From positions 1 to 64,000 of the forward strand of contig NZ_JAKILB010000006.1 in assembly GCF_023283895.1 (NCBI RefSeq): DNA of 64,000 nucleotides, read 5' to 3'. The translations under genes were made by a program, and so were the position numbers. Position 1 is the first letter of the stretch. Every line of letters starts with the position of its first letter. Under the pieces are notes generated by a model. The model did no database searches, had not been told where the DNA came from, and saw nothing but the letters and a program-made list of their open reading frames with translations. This DNA comes from Shewanella pneumatophori. Lineage in GTDB: Bacteria > Pseudomonadota > Gammaproteobacteria > Enterobacterales > Shewanellaceae. Below are positions 17,371 through 25,814 of this stretch, piece after piece.

Positions 17371-18036
17371 ATGACTGAAGCAACTCAATACGGTTTTTAC
17401 GTAGACAGCACTAAGTGTACTGGCTGTAAAGCGTGTCATGTATCTTGTAAAGACCGTCAAGGTAACGAGATCCGTAACAATACCAACCCTGAACAAAATG
17501 GCGTTCCTGCGCTAAATGGTGTGACTTGGCGTCGTGTTTACGAGTACGGTGGCGGACAATGGACTGAAGGCCAAAATGGCTGTTTTGAGCAAAGTGTATT
17601 TGCTTACTACATGTCTATTGGTTGTAACCACTGTTCTGAGCCTGTGTGTGTTAAAGCTTGTCCAACTGGTGCAATGCATAAACGCCGCGAAGATGGTTTA
17701 GTACACGTTGCACAAGATCTATGTATCGGTTGTGAGAGCTGTGCTCGTGCATGTCCATACGACGCACCACAAATTGACCGTGAACGTAAAGTCATGACCA
17801 AGTGTGATGGTTGTTTTGAGCGCATCGCAGAAGGCCGTAAGCCTGTATGTGTTGAGTCTTGCCCACTACGTGCACTAGACTTTGATACTATGGATAACCT
17901 ACGCGCTAAATATGGTAACGGCGATGGTCACATTGCACCATTACCACCAGAGTCAATCACTTCTCCAAACCTTATCATTAAGGCAAACGTGAATGGTGGG
18001 CAAGGCGGCGATATCCTAAACCCAACTGAAGTTTAA
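17371..18036 (+). CDS. dmsB: DMSO reductase iron-sulfur subunit
   Basis: A 221-aa ferredoxin-like subunit that passes electrons from DmsE to the molybdenum site in DmsA. Four 4Fe-4S clusters are predicted from cysteine groups: C16, C19, C22, C26 (CTGCKACHVSC); CNHCSEPVCVKACP; CIGCESCARACP; and CDGC with KPVCVESCP. There is no signal peptide, so it is presumably exported as a complex with the Tat substrate DmsA. The gene is 14 nt after dmsA with an AGAG RBS. A Gly/Asn-rich tail follows residue 190. The length is slightly above that of E. coli DmsB. Confidence 0.93.
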   Translation: MTEATQYGFYVDSTKCTGCKACHVSCKDRQGNEIRNNTNPEQNGVPALNGVTWRRVYEYGGGQWTEGQNGCFEQSVFAYYMSIGCNHCSEPVCVKACPTGAMHKRREDGLVHVAQDLCIGCESCARACPYDAPQIDRERKVMTKCDGCFERIAEGRKPVCVESCPLRALDFDTMDNLRAKYGNGDGHIAPLPPESITSPNLIIKANVNGGQGGDILNPTEV

Positions 18037-18082
18037 TTTCAGTTAAAGGTTAAGTATCAAGGTCTTTAAATAGTACAACAGC

Positions 18083-18102
18083 AGCGGGCTTTATGGCCCG
18101 CT
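18083..18102 (+). promoter_or_regulatory. Intra-operon GC-rich hairpin between dmsB and dmsG
   Basis: AGCGGGC (18083-18089), loop TTTATG, GCCCGCT (18096-18102). There is no T run after it, so it may be a pausing, attenuation or mRNA-stability element that lowers chaperone expression relative to dmsEFAB. The same arm sequence recurs in the terminator after dmsG. Confidence 0.5.
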
Positions 18103-18120
18103 TAGCTTGTAAGGTAAATT

Positions 18121-18846
18121 ATGTCTTCAAATACCCAGTCGTTAACGCAATCAACTCTTGCTCAAGCATCTTTATCATCTATTGATTTTGTCGAGTATCA
18201 GGGACTTGCACGGATTTTACATCACTGTCTTATTCGTTACCCTGAAGCTGATTTTATTCAAGGGTTAAAAGAGTGCGATGTTGCGGGCAGTTGGCCAGAG
18301 TTTGGCGGCCGCGAGCAAAATCGCACTGGTCGTCAGTTACTTGGTGACTTTCTTGAGCAGTGGTCAACTGATGTTGAAGCGGCAGAGTTTGAAAAGGCAG
18401 TCATTACCCTAAAGCTCGATTATGGTCAGCTATTTTTTGGCCCTGGCGAACCAACAGCTGTGCCACACGGATCAGTTTATCTGTGTGAAGAGCAGCTCAT
18501 TAACGATAGAACAACTGTCGAGTTGATGGATTTTTATCGAGCTCATGGCGTTGAGTTGCAACTTGATTACAAGCAGCCAATGGATCATATAGGTTTGTTT
18601 TTTGCGGTACTTGACCAAACCTTTGGTCGTTTGCAAACTGAAACCGATAATCAGGCGTTACTGCGTTTTACTCAAGTGTTATTGCAGCAGCACCTATTAC
18701 CTTGGGCGTTTCGTTGCTGTGAATTAGCCGTTGAACACGCTAGAACTGACTTTTATCGTGGTATTGCTTTGCTAACTAGTGATTTTTTAGCTCAGCTACA
18801 GCAAGATTTTCAAATTGTTGCACTCGATAAGCGTCTATATCGCTAA
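18121..18846 (+). CDS. dmsG: TorD/DmsD-family molybdoenzyme chaperone
   Basis: A 241-aa cytoplasmic chaperone of the NarJ/TorD/DmsD group. It would bind the twin-arginine leader of DmsA and hold export until the molybdenum cofactor is inserted. The signature helix is seen as QPMDHIGLFFAVLDQTF, and FFGPGEPTAVPHGSVYL matches the family block before it. The sequence is all helical with no signal peptide. It lies 84 nt after dmsB with an AAGG RBS. A hairpin in that gap may modulate its level. It is the last gene of the operon, as a strong terminator follows. Confidence 0.85.
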   Translation: MSSNTQSLTQSTLAQASLSSIDFVEYQGLARILHHCLIRYPEADFIQGLKECDVAGSWPEFGGREQNRTGRQLLGDFLEQWSTDVEAAEFEKAVITLKLDYGQLFFGPGEPTAVPHGSVYLCEEQLINDRTTVELMDFYRAHGVELQLDYKQPMDHIGLFFAVLDQTFGRLQTETDNQALLRFTQVLLQQHLLPWAFRCCELAVEHARTDFYRGIALLTSDFLAQLQQDFQIVALDKRLYR

Positions 18847-18885
18847 CGTTGCTATTTAATGCTTTAACCCTGTTACTGCAAATTC

Positions 18886-18914
18886 AAAAAAGCCCGCTAA
18901 CCAGCGGGCTTTTT
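18886..18914 (+). terminator. Strong intrinsic terminator of the dms operon
   Basis: AGCCCGCT (18891-18898), loop AACC, AGCGGGCT (18903-18910), flanked by an A run and a T run. It could act in both directions, but the gene at 19031-19654 ends at 19031, so it may also stop that one. Confidence 0.85.
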
Positions 18915-19030
18915 CATACCTATATGTTAGCGCTAAAGCGTGATAGCCAACGCTGAACCTTAATAGTGGCAACTTAGGTTCACTGAAACTTAGGTGCTAA
19001 ATAACTCACATTAATAATATGCTTGGACAA

Positions 19031-19654
19031 CTAGCGATAACTGCCCATATTGCGGCTAGACTGGCGCTTTTCAGTGCGGACCTTTTCTAGCTGAGTATTA
19101 ATGGTTTGCAGTAGGTTACATAGCTGCTTGGCATCATCATTTAGTTGCTCTGTTACATCGCTATTTGGTTGGTCCGCTGCGTCTTTGACTAGCGATTGAC
19201 TCCATTGATAACCAATGGTTAAAACTAAATGTTCCGACTGATTTAATTCACCTTGCTCAATCTCTTTTACAAACAGCAAGCGGCTAGCGGCAAATAAGCA
19301 GTGTAGGGCAAGCTCGTTTGTTAGTGGTGATTGCTCATCGGCTGCCATCGGAGGCAGCCAAACTGGTTCCCCCTCAACAAAGACGAGTGCCGAAATAGTA
19401 TTGGTGACTGTGGGCAATGAGGTTGCACCGCCAAAGAGCTGCTGGACCTTTTCAGAGCTTCTTAAAGTTAATGCGAGGCGGTGGGCAAGAATGGATTTAC
19501 TCCATTGTTGACCTAAAGAGCGTCTTAACGTCATAACGTTTAGTTTTCTCAATAAACGAAGAACACAATAGCTAATAATTCTAACAGTAAATCCTAATAA
19601 ACAGTGTGCGCTGCCCTGCATTATTTTCAGCAAAACATGCTTGATCATTACCAA
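19031..19654 (-). CDS. Hypothetical protein with N-terminal hydrophobic segment
   Basis: A 207-aa protein that I do not recognise. Residues 5-35 are hydrophobic (HVLLKIMQGSAHCLLGFTVR, then ISYCVLRLL). Residues 40-130 look mixed alpha/beta (SALVFVEGEPVWLPPM), and the C-terminus is helical and polar, ending in a Lys/Arg/Ser-rich tail. An internal ATG (MTLRRSLGQQWSKS, position 19534) would remove the hydrophobic part and give 167 aa. Neither start has a clear RBS. The gene is divergent from the RidA gene and convergent with dmsG. Confidence 0.5.
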   Translation of the reverse strand: MVMIKHVLLKIMQGSAHCLLGFTVRIISYCVLRLLRKLNVMTLRRSLGQQWSKSILAHRLALTLRSSEKVQQLFGGATSLPTVTNTISALVFVEGEPVWLPPMAADEQSPLTNELALHCLFAASRLLFVKEIEQGELNQSEHLVLTIGYQWSQSLVKDAADQPNSDVTEQLNDDAKQLCNLLQTINTQLEKVRTEKRQSSRNMGSYR

Positions 19655-19763
19655 CGGATAACTGTAAATGTTGACTTGAATCGATGATAAAAAAACAAAT
19701 CGGTTTTAAAGACTTTCTGCTAGAATCTAGCGCCTAATTAAGATTGTTTACAAGGCTTTAAAA

Positions 19764-20111
19764 ATGGATATTCAACGCATTAATCCGTGCGCTAATTGGT
19801 CTGACGCAACTGTGTTTAATAACATGGTTCACTTTGTGGAAATTGCTGCAGATGTAGAAGGCGATATGCTAAGTCAAACCGAGCAACTTTTTGCGCAAGC
19901 TGAAGCTACACTTGCCAGTGTGGGTAGCGATAAATCGCGCTTATTATCAGTGACTATTTATGTGACTGACTTTGCTAATGTTGCGGTATTTAATAAGGCG
20001 TGGCAAGCATGGTTACCTGAAGGTTGTGCGCCAAGCCGTGCTTGTTTAAAGGTTGAGCTTGCAGACCCTAGCTACCTTGTTGAAATCGCTTTTGTAGCTG
20101 CGGTCAAGTAA
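19764..20111 (+). CDS. RidA/YjgF-family protein
   Basis: A 115-aa protein of the RidA fold, whose best-known members hydrolyse reactive enamine/imine intermediates made by PLP enzymes. The signature near the C-terminus is APSRACLKVELADPSYLVEI, with the family arginine (Arg92) and glutamate (Glu107) present. That makes active imine deaminase function plausible. Earlier, SVTIYVTDFANVAVFNKAW is the conserved central block. It is shorter at the N-terminus than canonical RidA (about 128 aa) and begins INPCANWSDATVFNN, resembling the RidA subgroups other than the archetype. It is monocistronic. Confidence 0.85.
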   Translation: MDIQRINPCANWSDATVFNNMVHFVEIAADVEGDMLSQTEQLFAQAEATLASVGSDKSRLLSVTIYVTDFANVAVFNKAWQAWLPEGCAPSRACLKVELADPSYLVEIAFVAAVK

Positions 20112-20170
20112 GTCGATAGAGCATACATAGGTTTTATTAACCTGCTTAATTATTGGTATTACTTAGTTTG

Positions 20171-20608
20171 TTAATCCAACTGCGTAAGTAGGTGGCGGAC
20201 TTTTGCTCGGGTGGCGTCGATTTTTGTTACAACCGCTTGCGCACTTGCTTCATCGTTTGCCACTTGTTCCCAATTTGATTGCCAACTTTGTTTGAGATTA
20301 TTGGCTGCCATACTCAACTCTGGTTCGGTTATCATGCTCAGATCGGCAATCAAATTGACTTTAACCCAACCGTTACGTGGACTGCCTAATATAGGGTCTT
20401 GGTCATAGTGAGCGGCGTATACAATCGATTCTAGTTCAGACAGTTGCAGTAACAGCTCAAAACTTGCTGCGCGGACATTATTGTTATACTCGGTTATTTC
20501 CATACGCCAGACGTTGTAGCTAAAGCCAATTAAAGCAAACAACATGCTAAATACAGCCGTTATCTGAAATACCGAAACAGTCCGCTCGCTAGAAATTGCT
20601 ATTTTCAA
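20171..20608 (-). CDS. Single-pass membrane protein, function unknown
   Basis: A 145-aa protein with one transmembrane helix at residues 14-34 (FQITAVFSMLFALIGFSYNVW). It is followed by a helical, probably periplasmic, domain with charged heptad-like stretches (LLLQLSELESIVYAAHYD and ending ATRAKVRHLLTQLD). I recognise no family. The architecture resembles the sensor-less N-terminal part of a chemoreceptor or a small signalling membrane protein, but no conserved motif supports that. It is convergent with the RidA gene. Confidence 0.55.
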   Translation of the reverse strand: MKIAISSERTVSVFQITAVFSMLFALIGFSYNVWRMEITEYNNNVRAASFELLLQLSELESIVYAAHYDQDPILGSPRNGWVKVNLIADLSMITEPELSMAANNLKQSWQSNWEQVANDEASAQAVVTKIDATRAKVRHLLTQLD

Positions 20609-20857
20609 TAATTATGCCCGCCTAGATTTGTATATTGTTAGTTTAGCTAACAGTTGCACGTTTCTCCGATTTTATTACTGATAAAAATCTGCCATACCTC
20701 GTCATTACTGGTCTGATCTGTTTAGGTGGGAAACGGTCTAACTGCATGTATCTGTTAATTTTATTGTATACAACTTTTATATTAGTTATGGCTATTGCTC
20801 AGGTGGAGCTAGGGTGATATTTTAAGGCCGTTTTATACATTATAAGGAGATCCTGAT

Positions 20858-21196
20858 ATGGAACATTTTATTGGACCGCTTAAGAAGTATGCCGAATTTA
20901 GTGGCCGTGCACGTAGACAAGAATTTTGGATGTTTTTGCTAATTTGTTTTAGCATTCAGTTTGCACTAACAATCGTTGGTCTAGAAACCATTTCTTTACT
21001 TTTCAGTCTAGCGCTTATAGTCCCAAACTTGAGTATTGGCGCAAGAAGACTGCATGATACAGGCCGTTCTGGCTGGTGGCAGTTATTACTTTTAATTCCA
21101 CTAATCGGCTTTATTGTATTAGTCGTATTCTGGGCACAAGATAGCCATGATGCGAATAGTTATGGTGCTAACCCAAAAGAGGGTGTTCCTGCCTAA
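20858..21196 (+). CDS. DUF805 inner-membrane protein (YhaH-like)
   Basis: A 112-aa protein with DUF805 features: the N-terminal GRARRQEFWMFLL block, three to four hydrophobic segments, and SIGARRLHDTGRSGWWQLL before a last helix (IPLIGFIVLVVFW) and a DSHDANSYGANP tail. It is a cytoplasmic-membrane protein of unknown function. The AAGGAG RBS places the start at 20858. It forms a single-gene unit with a 14-bp inverted repeat downstream. Confidence 0.9.
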   Translation: MEHFIGPLKKYAEFSGRARRQEFWMFLLICFSIQFALTIVGLETISLLFSLALIVPNLSIGARRLHDTGRSGWWQLLLLIPLIGFIVLVVFWAQDSHDANSYGANPKEGVPA

Positions 21197-21428
21197 CGAA
21201 TGGCAATGTTTTTGATACTAGGTAGGAAGTGATGCTCAGTGACGCTAATTTTTGGTCATCGCTTTCTATCTAATCATTTTTCTGCAGCATTTGGCTTATT
21301 ATTTCTACTTTTCTACCCAGTATTTCCTGCCTAGCAATTTTAAAATTTGCTCAAGAAGAATGGGAGTATGTGCTAGTTAAGGCTTAATAGAAAAAGTCAG
21401 GTAGCTAAAGAACTTATAGAAAGTTCTC

Positions 21429-21469
21429 ATATAGCAAAGCTGCCTAACAGCGATAGCTTTGCTATATGG
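21429..21469. terminator. Long convergent inverted repeat
   Basis: CATATAGCAAAGCT (21429-21442) and AGCTTTGCTATATG (21456-21469) are perfect 14-bp arms with a 13-nt loop. They lie between the DUF805 gene and the 3' end of the minor-pilin operon. There is no long T run, so the terminator call rests on position and stem length. The rest of 21197-21479 shows no gene. Confidence 0.55.
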
Positions 21470-21479
21470 TGCAAAACAC

Positions 21480-23417
21480 TTAAAGAGATTGCCAACCTTT
21501 AAAGACTAAGTGTGAAGGTGTATTGGTTGTTACGTTGCCCACTTTTGCTAATCCAAGCGCTTCATCGTAGTGGATCCCACCGGCACCAGATACCTCGACT
21601 TTTTTACCCAGAACAGAGCCTTTAAAGTCCACCGCGGATGCGATGTTCACATCAGATAACGGAGCGTAAATTGCAGCGTATATTTGCTCTACGCCACCCA
21701 GAATATCAACCCCCGTACCACTATAAGAGCTATATATTGAAAACACTGGAATACCGTCTTTAGTGAGACCTTTTGTTGGTGTGTTGATAGTCGAGCCAGA
21801 GCCAATAATTAACGCGCCTTTTACGATTAAGGTTAAGCTTGAATCATCAGGAATGGTTAGGGTGCTGGCGCCTGAAAGGTAAAAGTTACCTTTAGCGTAC
21901 ATGACGACGTTATGGCCTGCTTTTACTTCTATATTGCCTTTAATATTAACGTTGTCGTACATGAGAATATTTTTTGACTGGCCTAGAAATCTGGCACTTG
22001 TGGCTGGTATGGCAGCAGGTTTAGATGATGAACTAGCCCACTGGCTATATTCGCCCTCGTTATTACTTAGGGTATAAAGGGTATAAGCGGATCCCGTATC
22101 CTTAATCTCTAGATCTTTAGCACTGTCAGCATAAGAGTCAACTGTTAATACTGCATTTTCAATACCGAGTGGATCGCAGGTGATATCGTTAGGGTCGTCA
22201 GGATCTAACACGCCGTCATCAACGGGGAGTTTTTCAACTCGTGGAATTTGCAGCAGTGCTGGCTCTGGTGGAAGTACTTTGTAAGGTGCGCTTAGGTATT
22301 TAGAATCAGCAGCACCAGACCAATCTTTGGCAAAGTCTCCATTTCCTGCATAATGGATATTGTCATTCTCAACGGTGGATAAAGTGCTTGAAAAAGTTAC
22401 ATTTTGTTTTGCACGAATGCCAAAAACACTGCCTTCATATTGAGAATAATTAGCATAAGTTTGCGCTAATCCATCAACATTCACTTGGCTTAGGTCTATG
22501 TTGCCACCTGCTAAAATATCGCCGCCAATAGAGTAGCCTGTAGCATCTAGATATCCAGCGGTAGTCACATCACCACCAACTTGAGTTTGATTGACACTGA
22601 CATAATCATTTGCGTGGATATTACCGGCGATAGCGCCATTTTGCTGTTTAAAGTAACTAAATGCGGAAGCGTTACCACCTATGGTGCTATTGTTGAACAT
22701 GTTAATCGAACCATTGCTGTGCAGGTTGCCAGCAATGTGAGCTGAACTCTTAAACTCTACGCTGCCAATTGCAATTAAATCGCCTTCGATATTACCTGTT
22801 CCTGACAAAATGATTTTGTCATTATCATTTAGGGTTCTCACCGTTGCATTGTTATTAATGTTCGCTTGGTTATTATCAAGGATCTCTGCATAATCGCCTT
22901 TGCTTGAATCATAACTATCAATTTTTCCGCTACCGCTAATTGTCACGCCATCACAGCCAATTATGCCGCCGCCAAAAGCCGATGAAGATTGCGAAGAGCC
23001 ACTGACTAGTTCAAAGTTAGCTTTTAACTTCGTTTCACCATCAAAGCGCAGTCCGTCACTTTGCAAAGATAGCTGGTTACTTCCAGTGGGAATATTAGCT
23101 GTCAGGTTATAGGACATATTGGAAATGCCACTTGCAGAGCCGCTAGTTTGCATGGCTGCTATAAGCTGATCTAAGGTTTGATTTGGATTTGCTGCCAGTT
23201 GGGCATTCAGATAGTTATAAGTATCAAATACACCTTTTTCAGCCACTAAACGCGCATTCATTTTCTTTTGAAAATTACCGCTGAGTCGTTCTTGGGCAAC
23301 ATTATCCTTTAAAGAGTTAAGCACTAATACGCTAGCCATCATACTCATAATTAGCACTGTCACTAAGGTAAAGCCTTGCTGTGAACCTTTAAGGTTTATA
23401 GAGTGAAATTCTTGCAA
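21480..23417 (-). CDS. pilX: PilX-like minor pilin with long beta-helical C-terminal region
   Basis: A 645-aa protein. The start is a TTG at 23417 with AGAGG seven bases upstream, just after the PilW-like stop. A type III prepilin leader precedes GFTLVTVLIM, and position +5 is Thr rather than Glu, as in PilX/GspK-type members. The PilX N-terminal block follows (NSLKDNVAQERLSGNFQKKM, VAEKGVFDTYNYL). From about residue 150 the sequence is Gly/Asn/Ser-rich with repeated short strands (GNIEGDLIAIGSV, AIAGNIHAND, VGGDVTTAGYLDATG, IGGDILAGGNI), suggesting a beta-helix. Known PilX proteins are about 170-200 aa, so this is a large extension that may provide surface adhesion. It is the last gene of the operon. 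Confidence 0.75.
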   Translation of the reverse strand: MQEFHSINLKGSQQGFTLVTVLIMSMMASVLVLNSLKDNVAQERLSGNFQKKMNARLVAEKGVFDTYNYLNAQLAANPNQTLDQLIAAMQTSGSASGISNMSYNLTANIPTGSNQLSLQSDGLRFDGETKLKANFELVSGSSQSSSAFGGGIIGCDGVTISGSGKIDSYDSSKGDYAEILDNNQANINNNATVRTLNDNDKIILSGTGNIEGDLIAIGSVEFKSSAHIAGNLHSNGSINMFNNSTIGGNASAFSYFKQQNGAIAGNIHANDYVSVNQTQVGGDVTTAGYLDATGYSIGGDILAGGNIDLSQVNVDGLAQTYANYSQYEGSVFGIRAKQNVTFSSTLSTVENDNIHYAGNGDFAKDWSGAADSKYLSAPYKVLPPEPALLQIPRVEKLPVDDGVLDPDDPNDITCDPLGIENAVLTVDSYADSAKDLEIKDTGSAYTLYTLSNNEGEYSQWASSSSKPAAIPATSARFLGQSKNILMYDNVNIKGNIEVKAGHNVVMYAKGNFYLSGASTLTIPDDSSLTLIVKGALIIGSGSTINTPTKGLTKDGIPVFSIYSSYSGTGVDILGGVEQIYAAIYAPLSDVNIASAVDFKGSVLGKKVEVSGAGGIHYDEALGLAKVGNVTTNTPSHLVFKGWQSL

Positions 23418-23419
23418 AA

Positions 23420-23950
23420 TTAACCTCTTGTTGCCTTAGTTAGAATTATTCCTGTTAATGCTATATCTATTTGCATTGGCGCAGCTGCGCCGACTCCAGC
23501 AGGTTCCCCTTGTTGTGCTTGGGGAGTGATAGTAATAGAAACCAGATCATTGACTCTGGTAAATTGAATATTTTGCACGCCAGTTAAAATTGTTTGCGGA
23601 TTAGCGCCGATATCACAAAGTAAATTAACACCATTAAGGCTATATTTTTCGGTGTAAGGGGCTATTGGGCGTGAGCCGTCACAAGCAATAGTATTGGCTG
23701 CTTGGCTAACATCTAATTCTGTTGGTGTGTTGATGGTGACAATGCTGGCTTGTTTTAGACTACGAGTAAAAGTCTGGGCACTAAAGCGCAGTACTTCTTG
23801 AGCATTTTCAATATTTTTACTACTTAAAATGACGCTATTTATCGAGGTGTATGCCAATGAAACGCCCATAATTAGTGTGGTACTAATCAGTAAGGCGATT
23901 AATAGTTCTACCAGTGTGAAACCTTGTTGCGTTGATGTCTTAGGGCGCAT
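23420..23950 (-). CDS. pilW: PilW-like minor pilin (GspJ-type)
   Basis: About 176 aa. The start at 23950 (ATG-CGC-CCT-AAG) overlaps the end of the preceding gene by 11 nt and gives a ten-residue prepilin leader, MRPKTSTQQG, before FTLVELLIALLISTTLIMG. A longer frame to 24004 would bury the leader and is rejected. The hydrophobic N-terminal helix with Glu at +5 is the type IV pilin signature, and the following QEVLRFSAQTFTRSLKQA block is PilW-like. It would be a minor component of the pilus-tip priming complex together with PilV, FimT, PilE and PilX. Confidence 0.8.
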   Translation of the reverse strand: MRPKTSTQQGFTLVELLIALLISTTLIMGVSLAYTSINSVILSSKNIENAQEVLRFSAQTFTRSLKQASIVTINTPTELDVSQAANTIACDGSRPIAPYTEKYSLNGVNLLCDIGANPQTILTGVQNIQFTRVNDLVSITITPQAQQGEPAGVGAAAPMQIDIALTGIILTKATRG

Positions 23951-24377
23951 TACAGGTACTCGGCAACTGTGGAAATGCAGCGTTAATATTGATCTGATTG
24001 TCATTTATCGCTTGGTTTTCGTTGTTAATTCTCTCATCAGTCCAACTAACGTTAATGGTGAAGTTATTATTAAATGCATTGGCAGCAGTGCCTATCAACG
24101 CCATGCTGTAACCCGTTATATCGGGTGCTAAGGTATTGTCTATGTAAGCTTGGTCGAATGCGATAACACCTTGTTGTAGATCGCAGGCATCAGCCCATAC
24201 TCTTTCTACCGCATTATTGGCTTGAATGAGAGCAACGGTATATTGGAAGCTATTGTTTGCGTATTGCAGTGACTTTAACTGACCGGCAGCAAGCGCGAGT
24301 AATGCAACACAAGAGACAAACATAGCAATCATCACTTCGACTAACGAAAAGCCAGTTTGTTTAGTTAACTGTCTCAT
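23940..24377 (-). CDS. pilV: PilV-like minor pilin (GspI-type)
   Basis: A 145-aa pilin. The leader is MRQLTKQTG, then FSLVEVMIAMFVSCVALLALA with Glu at +5. The block GQLKSLQYANNSFQYTVALI and the NAVERVWA segment following it are PilV-like. Its ATG overlaps the stop of the FimT-like gene (ATGA, 4 nt), so translation is coupled. It is a minor pilin thought to initiate pilus assembly with the other members of this operon. Confidence 0.82.
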   Translation of the reverse strand: MRQLTKQTGFSLVEVMIAMFVSCVALLALAAGQLKSLQYANNSFQYTVALIQANNAVERVWADACDLQQGVIAFDQAYIDNTLAPDITGYSMALIGTAANAFNNNFTINVSWTDERINNENQAINDNQININAAFPQLPSTCNAP

Positions 24378-24850
24378 AGGCAGTTTGCCGCTTTAGTTAG
24401 CAAAGTTTGACCACTAATAAAGATACAAAGCAGCCTATCATCAGTTTGGTTGTCATTATCTGTGATCATTAAGGTCGCCGCAGTCATCGCACCGGTATTG
24501 GTAATCGTCATGTTTTGTAGGTTATTGACGGTAATAGACGGGTGAGTGGGTGAAAATTCGGCTAATGTCCGCTCCTGCGCGGTGTCTTTATCAATTTTGA
24601 CTAACCATTTACTACCAGCAACCACAAGGTCGATTTGTTGATCGCGTTTTGCTGCTTCACTTCGGGCAAATTTAACCACACTCTGCAGTTGATTTGCGTT
24701 GCTGGTTATACGGTCGTTTTTAATTTGTGCAGAAAAAGACGGTAGAGCGACCAAGGCCAAAATCCCAATAATGGCTAATACGACAATCATTTCAACTAAG
24801 GTTATCCCCCTATTTAAGCTGACTGTTTTGAGCTGTAGCTGTTGAGTCAT
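24374..24850 (-). CDS. fimT: FimT/GspH-family minor pilin
   Basis: About 158 aa from the ATG at 24850. This start is chosen because a strong GGAGG RBS lies seven bases upstream, inside the end of pilE; a longer frame to 24919 overlaps pilE needlessly. The prepilin leader ends NRG before ITLVEMIVVLAIIGILALVALP, with Glu at +5. The FimT/GspH block LQSVVKFARSEAAKRDQQI follows. It would be a minor pilin in the tip complex; some FimT proteins bind DNA during natural transformation, but I see no evidence for that in this one. Confidence 0.83.
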   Translation of the reverse strand: MTQQLQLKTVSLNRGITLVEMIVVLAIIGILALVALPSFSAQIKNDRITSNANQLQSVVKFARSEAAKRDQQIDLVVAGSKWLVKIDKDTAQERTLAEFSPTHPSITVNNLQNMTITNTGAMTAATLMITDNDNQTDDRLLCIFISGQTLLTKAANCL

Positions 24851-24852
24851 AG

Positions 24853-25257
24853 TTACCTCCAGCACCCAGCGATTAAAGCGTTTGTTTGGCCGCTGTGATC
24901 TATGCTCATATTGCCGCATTCATCAGTCGATTGTGCGTTTATCGGTTTTGCCGTCAGCGTAAATACAGTGGAGTCATTAAGATTACCTGGGGTTGCTATT
25001 GCCGCATTTGAGGGCGCGTAAGCAAAGCTGTAATACTCGTTCGCATCGGGGGTAAAAGTGTCAGGATATCCGCCAAGGCGAGTAAATTGCCTTTCTAAAA
25101 CGGAGACTTGTTGTAATAGAAATTGCTGTACGTCAGCGCGACGCGCATCTTGTACATATTGAGTGTAAGCAGGTAGGGCTACAGCGTATAAGATCCCGAT
25201 AATGGCGATAACCACCATTAATTCAATTAAGGTAAATCCTTTTGAAATCGCTTTCAT
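24853..25257 (-). CDS. pilE: PilE-like type IV minor pilin
   Basis: About 134 aa from the ATG at 25257, which has GAGG six bases upstream and gives a short typical leader MKAISKG before [22 protein letters not shown]. Upstream ATGs at 25275 and 25272 lack this spacing. The block [18 protein letters not shown] is typical of PilE in Shewanella/Vibrio/Pseudomonas minor-pilin operons. Two cysteines near the C-terminus (DECGNMS and IAGCWR) would form the D-loop disulfide. It is the first gene of the five-gene minor-pilin operon. Confidence 0.85.
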   Translation of the reverse strand: MKAISKGFTLIELMVVIAIIGILYAVALPAYTQYVQDARRADVQQFLLQQVSVLERQFTRLGGYPDTFTPDANEYYSFAYAPSNAAIATPGNLNDSTVFTLTAKPINAQSTDECGNMSIDHSGQTNALIAGCWR

Positions 25258-25814
25258 TGTTCGCCTCGACATCACAATTCCATTGTGTAGTGGTTGAAAA
25301 TGATAACGCTGTCATAACAAGATGTAAACAATTGCCGGTGTGGTAATTTATATACGATATATCATTTGGTTTGGAAGCGAGTTTTATGGTTTTAAATGGT
25401 GCGATGACAGCTTTTAATATCATTAAAAATCGCGGAATGGCGTTTGATTCTATAGATCTGGAGTAAAGCGCTAATAACTAGGGAGGGGATGAAACATCTA
25501 AATAAAATAGCGGTTTAGCACTATGATGTTGCATCCTACCAGACTTAGATTAGCTCAAGCTTAAATCAGCTAATGTTTATTTTACTCTTGTATTGTTAGT
25601 GTATTGAACCTTTTACACTGCAACATAAACTAAAGCCAATGAGAATTTTTATCACGCTAATCTTGTAACTCGATAACGATTATCTAAGTGGGAATTAAAA
25701 GCTGTCTGCCAAATTAAAAGAGTTCAGCGAGATGTCTTAAAACTAGAGTAGGGTGATTCCTTTTAGTGCTAAAAGCCTATATTATCGCCTCCCTTTAATT
25801 TTTGACTGTTAACA
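25258..25814. other. Divergent intergenic region, about 560 nt
   Basis: Lies between pilE (minus) and the DUF4156 lipoprotein (plus). It is AT-rich with no frame that has an RBS and coding character. It should hold promoters for both directions; I could not identify a specific operator. Confidence 0.5.

Noticed and set aside
470..21392. Similar 16-nt stretches near 472-487 (AGTTAAGGCTGAATAG) and 21375-21390 (AGTTAAGGCTTAATAG)
   Set aside because: One mismatch in 16 nt across 64 kb is weak evidence. No palindrome or gene context links the two, so I did not call a dispersed repeat.
24850..24919. FimT start at 24919
   Set aside because: It overlaps pilE and places the prepilin leader too far inside; the GGAGG RBS supports 24850.
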